Source: Enoplosus armatus
Lineage: Eukaryota; Chordata; Actinopteri; Centrarchiformes; Enoplosidae
Direction of reading: 5' to 3'
Assembly: GCF_043641665.1 (NCBI RefSeq)
Contig: NC_092181.1
Location: 4,316,921-4,380,920 of the forward strand
Length of the DNA: 64,000 bases
Position 1 is the first letter of the stretch. Every line of letters begins with the position of its first letter. The notes under the pieces are model-generated. The model had not been told where the DNA came from. It was given only the letters and a program-made list of their open reading frames with translations, and did not search any database. The position numbers and the translations under genes were made by a program. Below are positions 25,521 to 39,489 of the stretch, one piece after another.

Positions 25521-26510
25521 TAATTCTCTTCCTTGTTTGATTCTTTTTCATTATTATTCATCTGCAAATAAAATCTTACTAAAACCTTACTGGCCCGACA
25601 ATGAAAAGCCGAGTTTTGAAATGATGTGTTTTTGCTGCCATAAATGAAATAGGATTGGAAAGCGTCTCCTAATGTCTTAGATACAGGTCAGGGACAGAGT
25701 CATTTGCCAAGCAGCCAAATAAATGAACTATACTGCTGCCAAGAGGGTGTGAGAAACAGAATGAAGGAATGCAGATTACTAGCTGCACTCGCTAACATAC
25801 TAAAAGAAAGGTCAAATTTATGTTTTATTTATGAATTATTTATTACCAGAGAAAAAGCTTTAAGTATGACTAATGAATGAGTTTGGAAAATGTATCTCAG
25901 GGAGACCTAGTCTCATCTCTGGGAATGTAACCTCCTGCCTATTAATGGTGTTTGCCCTGAAATGGTAAAATGGGAAATTACAACCTAGTGTTAAGGACCA
26001 CTAGGCTATAGTTGTGGTTTCATGATGGTGAACTAATCACAGACTATCAAATGTGCAATTCAACCAAGATGGCTGAACTACAGGGTGACTGTGGTGTTGC
26101 AGTGGTGCTGTCCGTGGTGCTGAAGAGCAGGACTCTGGCCATATGCAGTGTTGTGTGTTGCTGTGAGTGTGTGTTGGAGTTGTTAAGCTCATCCATTGAA
26201 TCGTTCGATCACCTCATTATCTGATTGGCAGGCAAGTAGGAATTAAGATTAAGTGGCTATTAAGGAGACTACCTCACTGAATATATATATGGGTGTGCAC
26301 AGCATGTGCACGAGTGAAAATGGTGTGCACATGTGTGTGTTCTGCATGTGAGTGTGTCTGTGGGGCTTGGCCATAAAGAGGCTGAGAGAGACAGAGAGGG
26401 AGACAGAGAGAGGACTCCAGTCTATCTGCTCTGATGAAACAGTAACCAGAGGCTCTCGCTCCTTATCGCTCAATCGCTTTCTTCACGGAAACAAATCCAT
26501 TATATTACAT

Positions 26511-26553
26511 TCTCTCTCTCTCACTCACTCTTACACTCTCACACACACACACA
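26511..26553. repeat. compound (TC)n/(AC)n microsatellite
   Basis: TC run, CACT/TACA interruptions, then about six AC units. Confidence 0.8.
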
Positions 26554-26787
26554 AAATGCAGACACAGTGAAACAGTTAATATAATTTGTGGCTGCCTTAT
26601 TTCCCCTCTACATACAGACTGCCATTAACCCAGGAGAAACGGTGGTTCCCTAGTGTGTCAGCATGTTGTGTGTGTGTGTGTGCCAATCCTGTGCATTTGT
26701 TATTGTGCTCCTGTGTAGGTAATCAAAATGTGCAAGTTCATGCACATGTAATTGTTTACAATCTATGGCTGTGTCTGAAATCACACC

Positions 26788-26812
26788 CTATATATACATA
26801 TATATATATATA
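26788..26812. repeat. (TA)n microsatellite
   Basis: About 12 TA units with one CA interruption. Confidence 0.85.
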
Positions 26813-27714
26813 ATAGTGCTCTACATTTACCCTCAGCTAAGCCTGTACACTGTCAATTATGTAACACTGGGCATTATTTTTCACTGCAAAAACAACATGA
26901 CTAATTTTGATTTCACTTGGACTTTGAGATGAAGTATCACTGTGTTTAATGTGTTTCCTTGAGGTTTAAAAAGAAGTAGGTGTCTCAGCCTTTGTGGCTG
27001 TTACTTGCCCATCCTACCTCACCTCCTCCCAGAGTTCTGCCCAAAATTGAATTTTCTGCCTCCAGCAAAGATGATGCAAATCTTGGCTTCAAAACACCTC
27101 TTCAGAAAGTTTGGGTTATGTCACGGACTCCCTTTAAACCACAGTTCTACATCACAGATTCCTGTGTGTGTAAGCAACTTCAATTCTCTTGTATAACTAT
27201 GGACAACTCTTGTATAACTATGGACAAAAGGCTTTTTAGCATGCATATCATCTGTCTGTTACAATACATGAGCTGTCATTCTGTCTTGTGCTGTCAGCAG
27301 TGTGAATATAAAAGACAAGTATGACAAGTGTTGCTGTTCTTTCCCTTGTTCTCAACTCAATATATTCATGTTTGAAAGCTGGCTGCGCTTTGAGTTGCCA
27401 AGGTCTGGATTTACAATGTGCTCGAATGAAACTTTTCATCTGGTGCACAATGTGACACACACTGAGTAACAAATCAGAAGAGTGCAGAGTCCTTTCCATA
27501 CATATAATTAGTGTACACATGCTGTAAAGGCAGAAAGAGAGACAGACAGGTGAACAACTACACGCACACACACAAGTGGGAGGGTTTCCTCTCAGCCTGT
27601 GTGGTCTGGCAGGGTTTGCCCTGACAGCCAGTCTCTCTCAGCTCTTTATTGGGTTACAGCTATCACAGAGGACCAGGTGGCCAACAAGCTGCGGGCAGTC
27701 CATTTCTGGGAAGG

Positions 27715-27733
27715 ACACACACACACACACACA
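27715..27733. repeat. (CA)n microsatellite
   Basis: About nine CA units; further CACA-rich DNA follows to 27770. Confidence 0.85.
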
Positions 27734-30464
27734 GATTTGCAAATACAGATGCATGCACACATCCACACACAGGGATAGAAACTGTTTGCTTTCATTCATG
27801 CACACAAGTAGTCACCGACTCCAGTGCACTTTTGAAAAGTGGGCAATTTGTGGTCAGATCTTGCTCCAGTCGCCTTCTGTGCACATCAGATTATATCAGA
27901 GACACAGAGAGGGATGGAAATGAGGAAGGACCGGCATCAATTTAGCTGAATGACGACAGCCCTGTCGAATGATTCTCCCTTCTCCCAAACAGCTTCGCTT
28001 GATTAAACTAATATGTCACCAAGGCAATCTTTCTTCCCAACCGAACAGAAACACACGCTCTCCGTCTCTCTGGGTGCTTCTCACTCTCTGGTGTTAATCT
28101 GGCTATTTTTCTCCATCTGTCTTGATGTCTTCTTCCAAGTTTTATGTCCTGCTCCCTTATGCCTTTCTTCAACTCTTTCCCTTAGTGCCTCACTCTTGTC
28201 CCTCCTCTCTTCCGCAGTCTTCCTTCTCCCTGTAAGTCTTAACCAGGGTAATTCACTCAGTTTACTTTATTTTTCTGCTACTTTAAGAGATTCATTCTTA
28301 CATTGGGATGTTGCAGTAGGGCAATCATACACTGACATGCATCTTTACAGTACATACATGTGTGTAGTAGAGGACACACAGAGCCACATGTACCCTTTTT
28401 ATATTCAAGTCCTCAGGATACTCATGAAAAGCATCCAAGGTATCTCACTGTCAGACATGTTAAGTAAAGCACATTATAATCCTTCTTTAAGTCTTTTGTA
28501 ATGAATTTAGAGGAATCACGTACAAGAAAAATAATAGGAGCACTATAAATTATTCAAAACCAGGTAGACATGACTGAAATGTCTTAATGTTTCATGAGTT
28601 CTGAATGGGCCTCCGAGGAGACATGTTGTGGGAGAGAGCAGGGGTATCATGTTTCCTGTTTAACCTCATTCTTATGAACTCTGTGCTTCTCCTTATCCTG
28701 CTTCGATTTCCACTGCTCTTTTATTTCTTTCTATCATGTATTTCTGTTTTTCTCTCCCCCCGTCTCCTCCCCAGCGATGTGAATTAATGGCTGAATTAAT
28801 CAGCTAATCACGGGATCTGAGGAGAGAGAATCTATTTCTAGCTCAACCTTTGGACACAGTGGGAGAACATAAGGATTAGAGGAGAGGAGGGAAAAGGAAA
28901 GATATAAAAGTAAAATAAAAAACGGAGGATGGGAAATATTGGGATAGAAATGCAGGAGACGGTAGAAGATATAGAGTTTATTTTATGCCAAGTCTGATCA
29001 GATCACAATTTGTGTCCAGCTCTGTCCTCCATGGGGCCATTTTAAAGCTCTCTAACACTTCACCAGTGCTGCCTCCTCTTTCCCTAACAAGAGGAAGGCT
29101 TGTCAGACAGACATCAAGCAGCAAAGCCCCTGATTCGAACCTCTACTGGAAAGCTCCTTGCTCTCAAGCCACCCTTTCCACATTCAATAACCAGCCCCTT
29201 GTACTAGGCGAGTTATCTTTAGAAGGCTTCATCCATGTGATCTTCCCAAGGGACAGCAGGACAGCTTTGCTTGGTGGATAAGAAAATGATCCAGGTCCAC
29301 CAGCAGGACTTTGGTGCTCCCTCTGTTTCATAAAGGTGATTTTTTAAGGGTGTGTTCACTGTGGCAAATGGAGGCTTTTAACAGTGACCTTCAAGACTTG
29401 ATCATGTCTCCATCTGTGTCGTCCCTCTCCAGTGCTGTGGAGCAGCTACTCAGGATGTCCACTTTGAGAACATAGTGGACTCTCAGGTCCCACATATGAA
29501 GGTTTAACAAGCATCATCCCAGCATGGGATTATTAGTTGGTACTGTTGGTTGTTGTTGGAGAGACCTTGGATGTTACATTTCATTCACCATTTTAACCCC
29601 TAAACCTTGGGGAGCACCGTGATGTCATCCATTTTATAAAAATAACGAGAAAATAGTCCAATATTGCAATAATTGCTGATTCTGTATTCACATCATTTTT
29701 TAAATTTCTTTTACCATTTAACTGGGACTTTGACCCTGAGCAGCTGCAGTGTCAACTATATGCTTTATAAGCACAGCAATCCAAGAAGTTCTTGAACCAA
29801 GGGTGGTATCTAATCAGAAAGATGAGGAGTAGAGACATGCAGGGCGAAATGAAGTGGCTGCTTGCCAGCTGACTGGCAGTCTGTGCTGACATGAAACTAT
29901 GCCTTTTTCCTTCCTCTCTCTCCTCCTGCGGACGTAGGACATAGGGGGTTGACTAGATCGTGTGTTGACCCACTGTCAGAACAGCAGAACACCCACAGTT
30001 CAAGCAGCAGTTGGAGAGAGTACACAGCTGTCCTTTCCTCCCTGGCTGCTGGCACCGCTACTGCCAATCTGATTTAAAAGACTGGTCAGAGCTCACAGTA
30101 AATGTGTGGTCAAGCTTGCCTTTGTGCAATAACAGAATAGACCATGGTGGTCAATGCTGTAATTTAGGCAAGTGACAAAGGAGAGGAGGAGGAGATAAGC
30201 AAGTTCTACCTTTCCCGCTGTTCCAGTATCACACAGCATATATCACCAAGGCATGAAACCAACAACGCACGAATATTTTTGTCAAATTTTCGCTACAAAA
30301 AATAAATGATGTCGACTTCTGTATGTGAGGAAGTGTGCAGTGATTCTTTTATCACCTGATAAAGGAGTATGATAGAGGGAGAGCAGGACAGGAGCTGCTG
30401 AGGACAAACGCTCTTGAAACATTTTGACATTACTCTGACTGAAAGCTTTGGAAAAGTAAAAAAC

Positions 30465-30471
<7 letters not shown>

Positions 30472-30504
<33 letters not shown>
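30472..30504. repeat. (CA)n microsatellite
   Basis: About 16 CA units. Confidence 0.9.
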
Positions 30505-30506
<2 letters not shown>

Positions 30507-31051
30507 CCCAGACGTGGACTGTAGTTTTGCCAACATTTGTAATTACCTCAGGAAAATCAGTCTCTGTGTATTGGCAACTCCAGCTGGGGAAACAGTAGGG
30601 AGGGAGGGTGGAGAATGAAAGAGGAAGGAGAGATGTTGGACGGAATGTTGGATAAACGCCAAAAGAAGAAAGAGAAGAGGAGCGAGAAAGAAATGTGAGG
30701 AGGACAGGGAAGTTGTAAACAGAGGGATGAAGACGGATTCATGGATAAGAGCTGGCCAAAAAGGGATTTCACAGAACAGAGGTCTTTAAAGCCCAGTGAG
30801 AGATTTAACGTCTTGTCATGGACACACAACAAACAGAGAACCCAAGAACCCAACATCATTAATTAATAGAAAGGACAAACACCAGATAAAAGGGTTTTTC
30901 ATAACCTGGCAATGCAACAATTACTCTCATTAATGGCTTATAACAGATCACTGAAAGCATTAGCAAATTACAGTAAAGTACACAATTTGCTTTTGCTTGC
31001 TGGTAAATGTTTAATATTGAATTTGCAGGTATTAGCATATAGGATGTACTT

Positions 31052-31053
<2 letters not shown>

Positions 31054-31083
<30 letters not shown>
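31054..31083. repeat. (TA)n microsatellite
   Basis: About 15 TA units. Confidence 0.9.
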
Positions 31084-31084
<1 letters not shown>

Positions 31085-32007
31085 TATTACTGATATATAT
31101 ACAGCAATATATGAAATATTAGTTTTGTAATATGTTAGGTATAAATTAGTTACATAACTAACATCTGCACTTGCTACTACTGAAGATGAACTTTCTCCCA
31201 CTACCACAGAGACACATTTTACATAGAACTGTTGCCTAGGGCTTACCTGGATACTGGGTAATGTTAGCGTGGGTGAGAGTTTTTTTTATACACATATTAA
31301 TACAAACTTTGTAACAACATTTTGTATTTCCAATACATCCTACAAAAACAGCTGCCCAACAAACTGCCCACCCCTGTAAGTGGGTTGTGTGAAAGTGTTT
31401 TCAAAACTGTATAAGTGATTCTATCAAGATCAAACAGGCTGGGACCACAATGAGAAACCATGCAGCTACTGTCTGACAGTGCACTGTCTAATTCCCCTAT
31501 GCACTGTGTTGCACTGTGACATTTTGTTTCTGTAGAAAAAAAAGAATTGCATCAAAATGACAAGACAACGCTCTGCCAAAGGATTAAGCGGCCACCACAG
31601 TCTCAAAGTCTCATGACTCTGATGCCTGCCGGCATTAAAGATGGGCCCACTACGTAAGAAGCATGTTCTGAAAATAGACAAAGTGTGGCAATTTTGCCAG
31701 GGGAAACACTTACAATACTACAATTTCATTATACGCGAGTAGCCTTATTTCCCTGAAGCGCTATGCATCATGCTGTAGTCTCCAGCTGATTCCCCTTGGT
31801 GAGTACTAACCTTGAGGCAGTCCCCTTGACAGCCATATCTGCATTCATCGCACACAGTCCCCTTCTACAGCATGCCATCTCACTGCACTGTAGTTATGTG
31901 AATTTTGTATTTTTGGAGAAGTTAATTAAAAATGATCTGGCTACACAATTACATGCCTGTCTACCTTCTTCTCTCCCTTATCAAACATGCTTGCACATAT
32001 GCATATG

Positions 32008-32010
<3 letters not shown>

Positions 32011-32046
<36 letters not shown>
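32011..32046. repeat. (AC)n microsatellite
   Basis: About 18 AC units, preceded by the palindromic string GCATATGCAT. Confidence 0.9.
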
Positions 32047-32048
<2 letters not shown>

Positions 32049-32889
32049 TGATTTCAGCTCTATATGGAGGAATGAAAACCCATAGAAAGGATAACCAGAT
32101 TTAATGATATTAGACCATGAAGGGATAAAGTCTATATGGACGAACTGTACTGGACTTTCAACAATAAGGCTTCCAACAATGTGTTCCTATGGCTTAGTTA
32201 CTGTGTCACAGGGCTGCCTCAGAGTCAGTGAAGCAAAGAAATTGATCTATATGGTCTTTGTATAGGACCACTTTAAAGGAGGGGTGATTTAGATGCTGCC
32301 AAATAGAGTCATGGTTGCACTGCTTGACAATACGAATGGAGAGTTTACTCAATTAAAATGGTGTATATGTACACACCTTGGAATTATATACACAAGGGCC
32401 TGCATATACACACGCGTGTGTGTAGAAGCACATGCACATATTGTTCTGTGCCAGAATGAAGGCTATTATTTCATCAGTCTCCACGCAATTACTCATTGAA
32501 AGTGTAGACAAGCAATAATTCAGCTCAGCCTTTTAATTCAGTTTAAACTGAATGCATTCATTGTTTGCCAGCTCGGGCTCACTTTCCACACTGACGAACT
32601 ACAACTTCAGTAAAATGGGGAAAAAATAACGCTCTGGGTACCTACACAATGACAGCTTTCTGATTTATTGGAAAGCAGCATCACAAGACAAAAAACGAAT
32701 TAAAAAGCTAATATAGTAGTTTTGACTGTGCTAAAAATGTCAGAGTGTCACTTTCGGAATGGAAATGTCAACTCTGTTCAGGTCGTTTTGATTCTCAAGT
32801 CTGGATTTCAGCTTGTGCTGTGTCCACATTTGTCACAAATCCTTGTGTTGTGACAACTCAGGAGATTGCTCTTTGTTGATGTCTATTGC

Positions 32890-33190
32890 TAAGAAGATGT
32901 TGCTGAGTGAATTTTAAAGCTGCTCTAGTCAAAAAGATTGTATTAACAATGGATCAAATGATTAAATGCAATATGGAACGGGTCGTTTGTAGTAACAAGC
33001 CCACACAGAATTATGACCCAACTCTTCCCCTCAGCTCTATGCTACTAGCCAAAATCGCAGACAGACAAAATTGGCGTCTAGCTGGTGAACACAGTGAAGC
33101 ACATTTAGCAAGTAAACAGCCAGATATTTCCCCTCGGGAGTTGGTGGAGAGCAAAGCAGAGGTACCAGTAGAGTGAATGCGACATATTGC
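32890..33190 (-). repeat. dispersed repeat family B, copy 3 (opposite orientation)
   Basis: Contains GCCAGATATTTCCCCTCG and GAGTTGGTGGAGAGCAAAGC and GAGTGAATGCGACATATTG, which are inverse to the family B internal segment at 4560-4620. It keeps a CACCAACTCC-type internal block that copy 1 lacks. The 89-codon open frame across it is not a gene. Confidence 0.55.
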
Positions 33191-35461
33191 TCGGTGTCCG
33201 CTCGATGTGTAAAAATTACTTTGCTTAGATGTTCACAATACCAACTTTATAATATAGGTCAATGTTAAGTTATTTAACCATTAGCAGAAAACAATGATGT
33301 TTGCAAAATCTGCCTTTTATTTAAAGCGATTTGGCGTATTAGACACTGTGGGCATCAGTCACTCACTTGAGACAATTCACTCCTGCACAGTCTCTCCTGT
33401 GCGTTCAATACAGTAACTCATGTCATGAAAAACTTTGCATTGCTCTAAAAATGCTCAACATTATTGGTCACCTTGTGTCTTTTGCCAATGTATGTGTTTA
33501 AAATATTACATATATAAAGTACAATTTAAACAATTATCACATTTTTCGAAGGACAAAACGCTGGGTGCTATCTCTCTGTAACGTGGCTTTGATCACTCAA
33601 GCTGAAGAAAATGACAGTTCATTTTAAGACTCTTATGTTATATCTTCAGAGAGGAGAGTTGGTTGGTGTGACAAGACTGTTGCATGAAAAGCTTTCAACT
33701 ACAATTAAAGTTTAATTAAAATGTTAGCTTTTTGTTCTTGAAAGTTAATAAAATTCCTTATATAGGGAGTAAGTGCTTGTGAACCCCACTGAACGTCTGT
33801 TATCTAATTTTCAAACATGCACCGGCATCAGTCAGAGAATGAGGCTGTTTATCTTAACTTCATTTGACATTTTATAGGTTTTTTTCCTCATAACACAGAT
33901 GAGTGTGAAAATGGATCAAAATAATACCATTCTTCTGCTGCGGGGATCAATGCCGTTATTATAATCAATCTCTATTTGTGTTTGAAATTGTGTGGGTGGG
34001 CTACCTCCTCTAGACTCCTAGCAGCTTCAGTGCAGCAATAAAAAGAAAGTGGAGAGAGAATTGAGGCTGCATGCAGAAAAATAAGCAAAACTGGATCACG
34101 CTAGAGTGCACTTTATCAAGCAACGCACAATGGTCCATTATAAAGATCTATCTATTGTGTTAGAGTAAAAAACATGGTCGACAATAACTTGAACCCCTCA
34201 CATAATAAAGAAGAATATTGCCAAGGATAAGTCTGCCATGACTATAGATCAGTGCTGTGAGGGGTTTGAAAAATATGACCCCAGCTTTGATACTTTTTCT
34301 GTCTACAGATTTTCCCTCATTTATTCCTTTTTCCCCTTTTTCCTATACTTCTACTTTCCTTCCTTCTACGTACTGCTAATCTACCAGTTTCTGCTCTGTT
34401 AGCGTCAACAAGACACTTAAGGTGAAAAGTAAACACGTAGCTTGTCCTTTTGTATTTTCAGAATCTGAGATACAAATGGATGTAATACATGTAGTCGTGT
34501 TATCTCCAACAATAATTAATCTCATGCCATCATACCAATCAACAGTGGCAATACCACAAAAAAGCACCTAAAGCAACATGTTAAGGTGATTGACGTTGAT
34601 GTTGAAAAAAAGACTGTTGATTCACGTCTCTCTCATAATAGTAATGACAACAATATTATACGCTAAATGGTATTTTGAAATTCAAATGTAGATCTGAGAG
34701 TGTGAGAGCCCCGGTCTATCAACAACTTCCCCTTGCTAACTTATCATTTCCAGCAATGTGCTGTATTTCCCCAACAAGAACAGGTGGACGAACCCCAGAG
34801 AAGAGGAAGCAGTGAGGTAAAACAGCTGTTGATGGGATGTCACACTGTCACATCCTGTTCATTAAAAGAGATCAAAACACATTTGGACTCGTCTCAACAT
34901 TGTTTTTGAACATTTCTGAGGAGACATCATTAAACCCACCACTACTGGTAGCCCTTCCCTAAGCTTCCTTGTTTTTCTTATGCATACAAGTACTAAAGCT
35001 CAACATGGGCGCATTCATTATAAATACTCATTTCGGAGGACTGGGTGTTGGTATATTAAATCATAAGAGTCAAACTATGACTCCGAAACAAATTCAAGGC
35101 CACGTCTTTATTACCATAATCAAACACGTCAAATAGCTCATTCAGGAGGCGTCCTTGCGGAGTGTGTTTGTGGATATGCTGGTAAACATCTGAGTTTGAT
35201 TAAAGCTCATTCTGTTATCAAGCTTCAATCTCATTTTCCGCCCTGTGTTCTCAACTAAATTCAATACTGCTTGGAAATCTTGGTGAATTGCTGTCGAAAG
35301 CTAATCTTCATTTACACATTCACAAGAAACCTGATTCTCAGCGTTATTATCTCACTTGATGGTTGTAGACAGAATATTCGGGCTCAGAGGGTTTGCTCTG
35401 CTGGCTGTACACACCAAATATTTTGAACTACACAGCTTTTTTAACTGCAAATGTAACTTTA
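33191..35461. other. intergenic, nothing recognised
   Basis: AT-rich unique-looking DNA without repeats or convincing frames. Confidence 0.5.
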
Positions 35462-36030
35462 AGCCATGCTGGAGGCATGGCTCTAGGGATTGGGATGTAG
35501 TCTGTAGGTCTGGCGGTTGATTGGCCGACCACTTTGGTCTAGACTAAAATATCTCAACAACTATAGATTGCCATGACATTTAGGATGAATCTAATGAAGG
35601 AGCCTAATGACTTTGGTGATCCCCTGACTTTTGCTCTATAGCACCACCAGCAGCACCACCATGAAGTTGACGTTTGTGGTATTAAGAGAAATATCTCAAC
35701 AACTATTTGATGGATTGTAATGAAATTAGGTAAACACATTCATCACTTTGGGGCTCTAGTAACTTTTCACCCAGCACCATCATGAGGTCAAATGTTTTAT
35801 TTGTCCAATCCTTTGGCCTCTGACTAAATACTTCATTTTAATGAATAATAACCTAATTAATTACTTTAATAATGACATTCCCATCAGCTTCAGCTGCACT
35901 TTGTGCACTTTGTAGTGCTAATTGTTAGCATGTTAGCAAGCTGATGTTAGCATTTAGCTCACAGCACTACTGTTCTGTAAGTACAGCCTCACAGAGCCAC
36001 TAGCATGTCTGCAGACAGAGTCCCATCAGG
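35462..36030 (+). repeat. dispersed repeat family A, copy 2 (longest)
   Basis: The fullest of three same-strand copies. It holds ACTTTGGTGATCCCCTGAC, two partial repeats of ATATCTCAACAACTAT, the GACATTCCCATCAGC block, then TGTTAGCATGTTAGCAAG and TGATGTTAGCATTTAGCTC, ending near CCTCACAGAGCCACTAGCAT. The internal ATATCTCAACAACTAT duplication is visible at 35551 and 35691. Confidence 0.7.
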
Positions 36031-37764
36031 TGGTTATGTATTGCACACCATATTGTGTCATGTACAAAAAAGTGCCCAGCTCGCATGAGCTTATTAACAG
36101 CTTACAAGCAATAACAAACAACAGCAGTAACATAATGAGAGCAAAAGGACCAATATAATACACCTCCATACATGACAATGTCAAGCCAAATTTGAACATA
36201 ATCCTGCTCCTTAGACATTACATCTATAACTTAAGTACACCTGAGGCACATACTGTGCCTTTATCATATCAGACAAAAGGCCCTCCTGTGCTGTTGGTAG
36301 GCATTCAGCACAAACTGAGCCAGGTGAAGCACTTTGTCTGTAAACAGGTACTGAAGTCTACATTCCTCAGACATAGAAAACAAATCAGGACATTTTGCAG
36401 ACATTTTAAGGAAAAGCCTATATCTGAAATTATGATATAATGGAAAATAAAACAAAAAGTAGATTTTTAACTTTCAACCTCTTCCAGATCACACAGGTGA
36501 CACTTTCTATTCTTCTCTGGAATTGAGAGGAAGCGTCCGGTTTCCACCACCAGAGGCAAGATACCGCATCTCAACTGGGCACAGACAGACCTCTGTACTC
36601 TAGTCATGTTTAGGGTGACATAGTGCTCTGGATGGTAAATACACTTACATTATAATGTACTACAGGTTTATGGAAGGAATCTTTCAATTTCTGACGCAAT
36701 ATTTCCTATTCATTCACTTAGTCAGAGAGTGACAGCCCCGTTATTGTACAAGTTTAGAGCAACTCGTAAAAAAGCTGAATTGTTGAAAATGTTTGTTGGT
36801 TGAATTGTTTATTAAAATGTCTTCTTTGTTGACTTGTTTATTGATTGTCATTTTTTTTTGTTTTTATGCCTAAACATGCCAAGAGCACATATCACATATC
36901 AAAGACTCTTTTATCTCAGCAACTTTTGCTTCTCCCTCCCACATGGAGCACTATTAATAATAGCAGGATGAGCTGTCGGCTTCATAAAGAACAACCTGTT
37001 CTCATTCATGTGGGTGGTCAAATATGCACAATGACAACCTCCTGAAATTATCTCTGTCCAGGAGGATAAATATTCTAAAGGCTCACAGTGAGTTTACCAC
37101 CAGATCAGTTCAGAGCTGAGAGCTCTTTGTGTCCAGGGAACTTTGTGTTTGTGGTTGGTCAGCCCCCATATTGAACCTATGAACTTGCATATCAACATAC
37201 AGCCTTAGCCTTACATAATATTTATGCTAATGTGTTTGTGCGAATTACAGCAGGAAGTTGGATTTATTAAATATCTTCCATTCATCCATCATCGTCAACA
37301 TCATCTCTTTTTTTCCACTTCTTTCTTTTGATTTATTGATCTACCTACAGTATCTGGAGATGGATGACAAATTAAATTAACAGCCCTGAAAACCTTAATC
37401 AGCCTCTAACCATGAGCAATGGATTCCTTTAAATATATATATATTTCAGTACTTCTGTTTTTGTCTGCACTCTATTCACTGGTTTGAAGGGGCGGGGCTG
37501 AATTGGGAAAAAAAAAAGAAAAAAAAAAGATTATGTCCACGTCCCAATTAGAATTTGAACCAAAATCTTCATGACAGTAGTGGTTTATTTTCTTACGTTG
37601 TCTAACCCTAACCCCTTAAGAAACGATTACCAAGGATGTTTTTTTCCCTAACTTTGAACTCCTTATATAGCCACGAGTTTTTGTTTTTAGGGGCTTTAAG
37701 ATTTAGAACCAAGTTTTGGGGGGATTTAAAGAAAAAAAGCAACATAAGGTAGCCTCACATCCAG
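36031..37764. other. intergenic, nothing recognised
   Basis: Only short frames, an ATATAT patch at 37434-37445 and an A-rich stretch at 37508-37528. Confidence 0.5.
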
Positions 37765-37935
37765 GACCAATTTGCAAATGTGAATTAGTCTGGAAGTTCA
37801 AAGTTCATTGTTGATATTCTAAGGGCCGTTATGAGCGGGTGCAGACAAAAATGCCTCTGGATGCAAATGGATAGATCTACAACCAATCAGAGCAACAAAA
37901 CATGCGACGTAGAGTTGAGCGATAGAAAAATGTAA
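37765..37935. repeat. probable non-autonomous DNA-transposon fragment
   Basis: AATTAGTCTGGAAGTTCAAA, GATATTCTAAGGGCCG, then GCCTCTGGATGCAAATGGAT and CTACAACCAATCAGAGCAAC resemble a fish repeat with AATTAGTCTGG ends. Only one end is clear. Confidence 0.35.
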
Positions 37936-39431
37936 ACAGACTACAGCGTGCAGAGATGAGCTGTGATGGTGAAGAGGAAAATAGAGACAACGCTCAGCAT
38001 AGGCATGGTATGATTGGGTTTATGTCACAGTTTATAAAATCATTAATTGCAGGTTTGTGATGAGACACAAACTCCGCCCATCCACCACTCTGACATCCAA
38101 ACCCTTACGTTCTGCCTCGCTACATAAAGAGCCGACTACTTACGTTGGTGATGAAACGTTAGCATTGAGGTGCTGACTCTTACTATTTATCCATCTTTTC
38201 TCTCTTAGACAGTAAAAACAGACGGAGTATTTCACTCCTATTGCATGCGCCATACTGCCTCTGATTCAGCGCCTGAGGCTGTGCTTGCTCCACAGTGACA
38301 GACAACACCATGGAAAAGTTGCCTCGAGAAGAGGGCTTTTAAACAGTTCATACACACTCCCTGAGACACTTAACCCTGCCACTTTCTATCTATCTTCGCT
38401 GTCCTTCACTCCATTACTTTATCTCCATCTCATAGATTGAAGCGTGGGATAAGCGTTTCAATCCATCCCTCTTCCATCCTATGTGCCTCTCAGTCCTTTC
38501 TGCCTAAATTCCCCGTTTATATCTCGACAAAACTTGATTTAGTCCATCTCCACCTACAGAACTCAAGAGGACCATTTTTCTCTGTCTCTCTATTCCACTG
38601 TCCCTCTCCCACCACTCTATTTCCCTTAAGTACCACAGGCTAATACTGGGAGAAAGATGATCCCTCTGTCTCTTTGTTATCCCCTGCTTTTCTTACCATC
38701 TCTGCGTTTGAGCTAATTCACTTGCACTGGTGTCTCTGTTCCTGTATGAAACCTTATAGGGATCGCCTTTCCCTTTCCTATTGCTCTCTCCCTTTTCAGT
38801 CAATCCCTCCACCTCTTTCTCCCCTACTTTCCATCCTTTGGCCTTCCCCTATCACATGCTCTAGTGGTCTATGCCCATTGATAACACCTGACGGATAAGG
38901 AGGGAATGAAAATATGCCAAATACCGACCTCTCCTTTACTTGCATTAAGTCCTGTCTCTCATCCTGGCTTATCACTTGCTCCGGTGGTCCATAAAGTAGG
39001 ACCAGAGGGACAGATGTAATGTTGCAAGCTGCTGAGGTGTATATCTATGCGTGTGTGCTACTCAGGTGAGCTCAGGCCATAAATTAACAAATCAGGATGC
39101 AGACAGCGCGAGGAAGCAGCTCATCCAGATCCAGTGTTTCTGCTAGAGCATGGCTAACCCTGTGATTTAAGCATGTGTGTCTCTGATGGGGATGGAGTGG
39201 ACAGGGGATGCATGTGTGTGTGCTGTGAGAGACTGTGTTGTGGCTCGGTGTTTGTCTACATTAAGTACAGAGAAGGCTGATGGACTACTCTGTGATTGAC
39301 AGGGACAACGAGGGGAGGGTGGGAGTCTGATGGCGGTGTTATAACCACATTGAGCCCTAACCAGCCCTCTGTCTCTCTCAACTCTCCCCTCCTTCATCTG
39401 CTTCATCACGCAGAAAACAACCTCTTTACCC

Positions 39432-39489
<58 letters not shown>

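Larger units (their letters stand above)
24151..32889. other. intergenic desert with scattered microsatellites
   Basis: CT-rich strands near 28040-28240 and 28680-28770 give Leu/Ser/Phe-rich chance frames (largest 28013-28501, 162 codons). A 19-bp tandem duplication (CTTGTATAACTATGGACAA) lies at about 27189-27227. No exon-like conserved protein was recognised. Confidence 0.5.

Noticed and set aside
28013..28501. 162-codon plus frame with hydrophobic segments
   Set aside because: Arises from a CT-rich strand; Leu/Ser/Phe-rich without motif, splice structure or recognised family.
31996..32010. Palindrome GCATATGCATATGC as a regulatory site
   Set aside because: Lies at the edge of a CA microsatellite and is likely simple-sequence degeneration.
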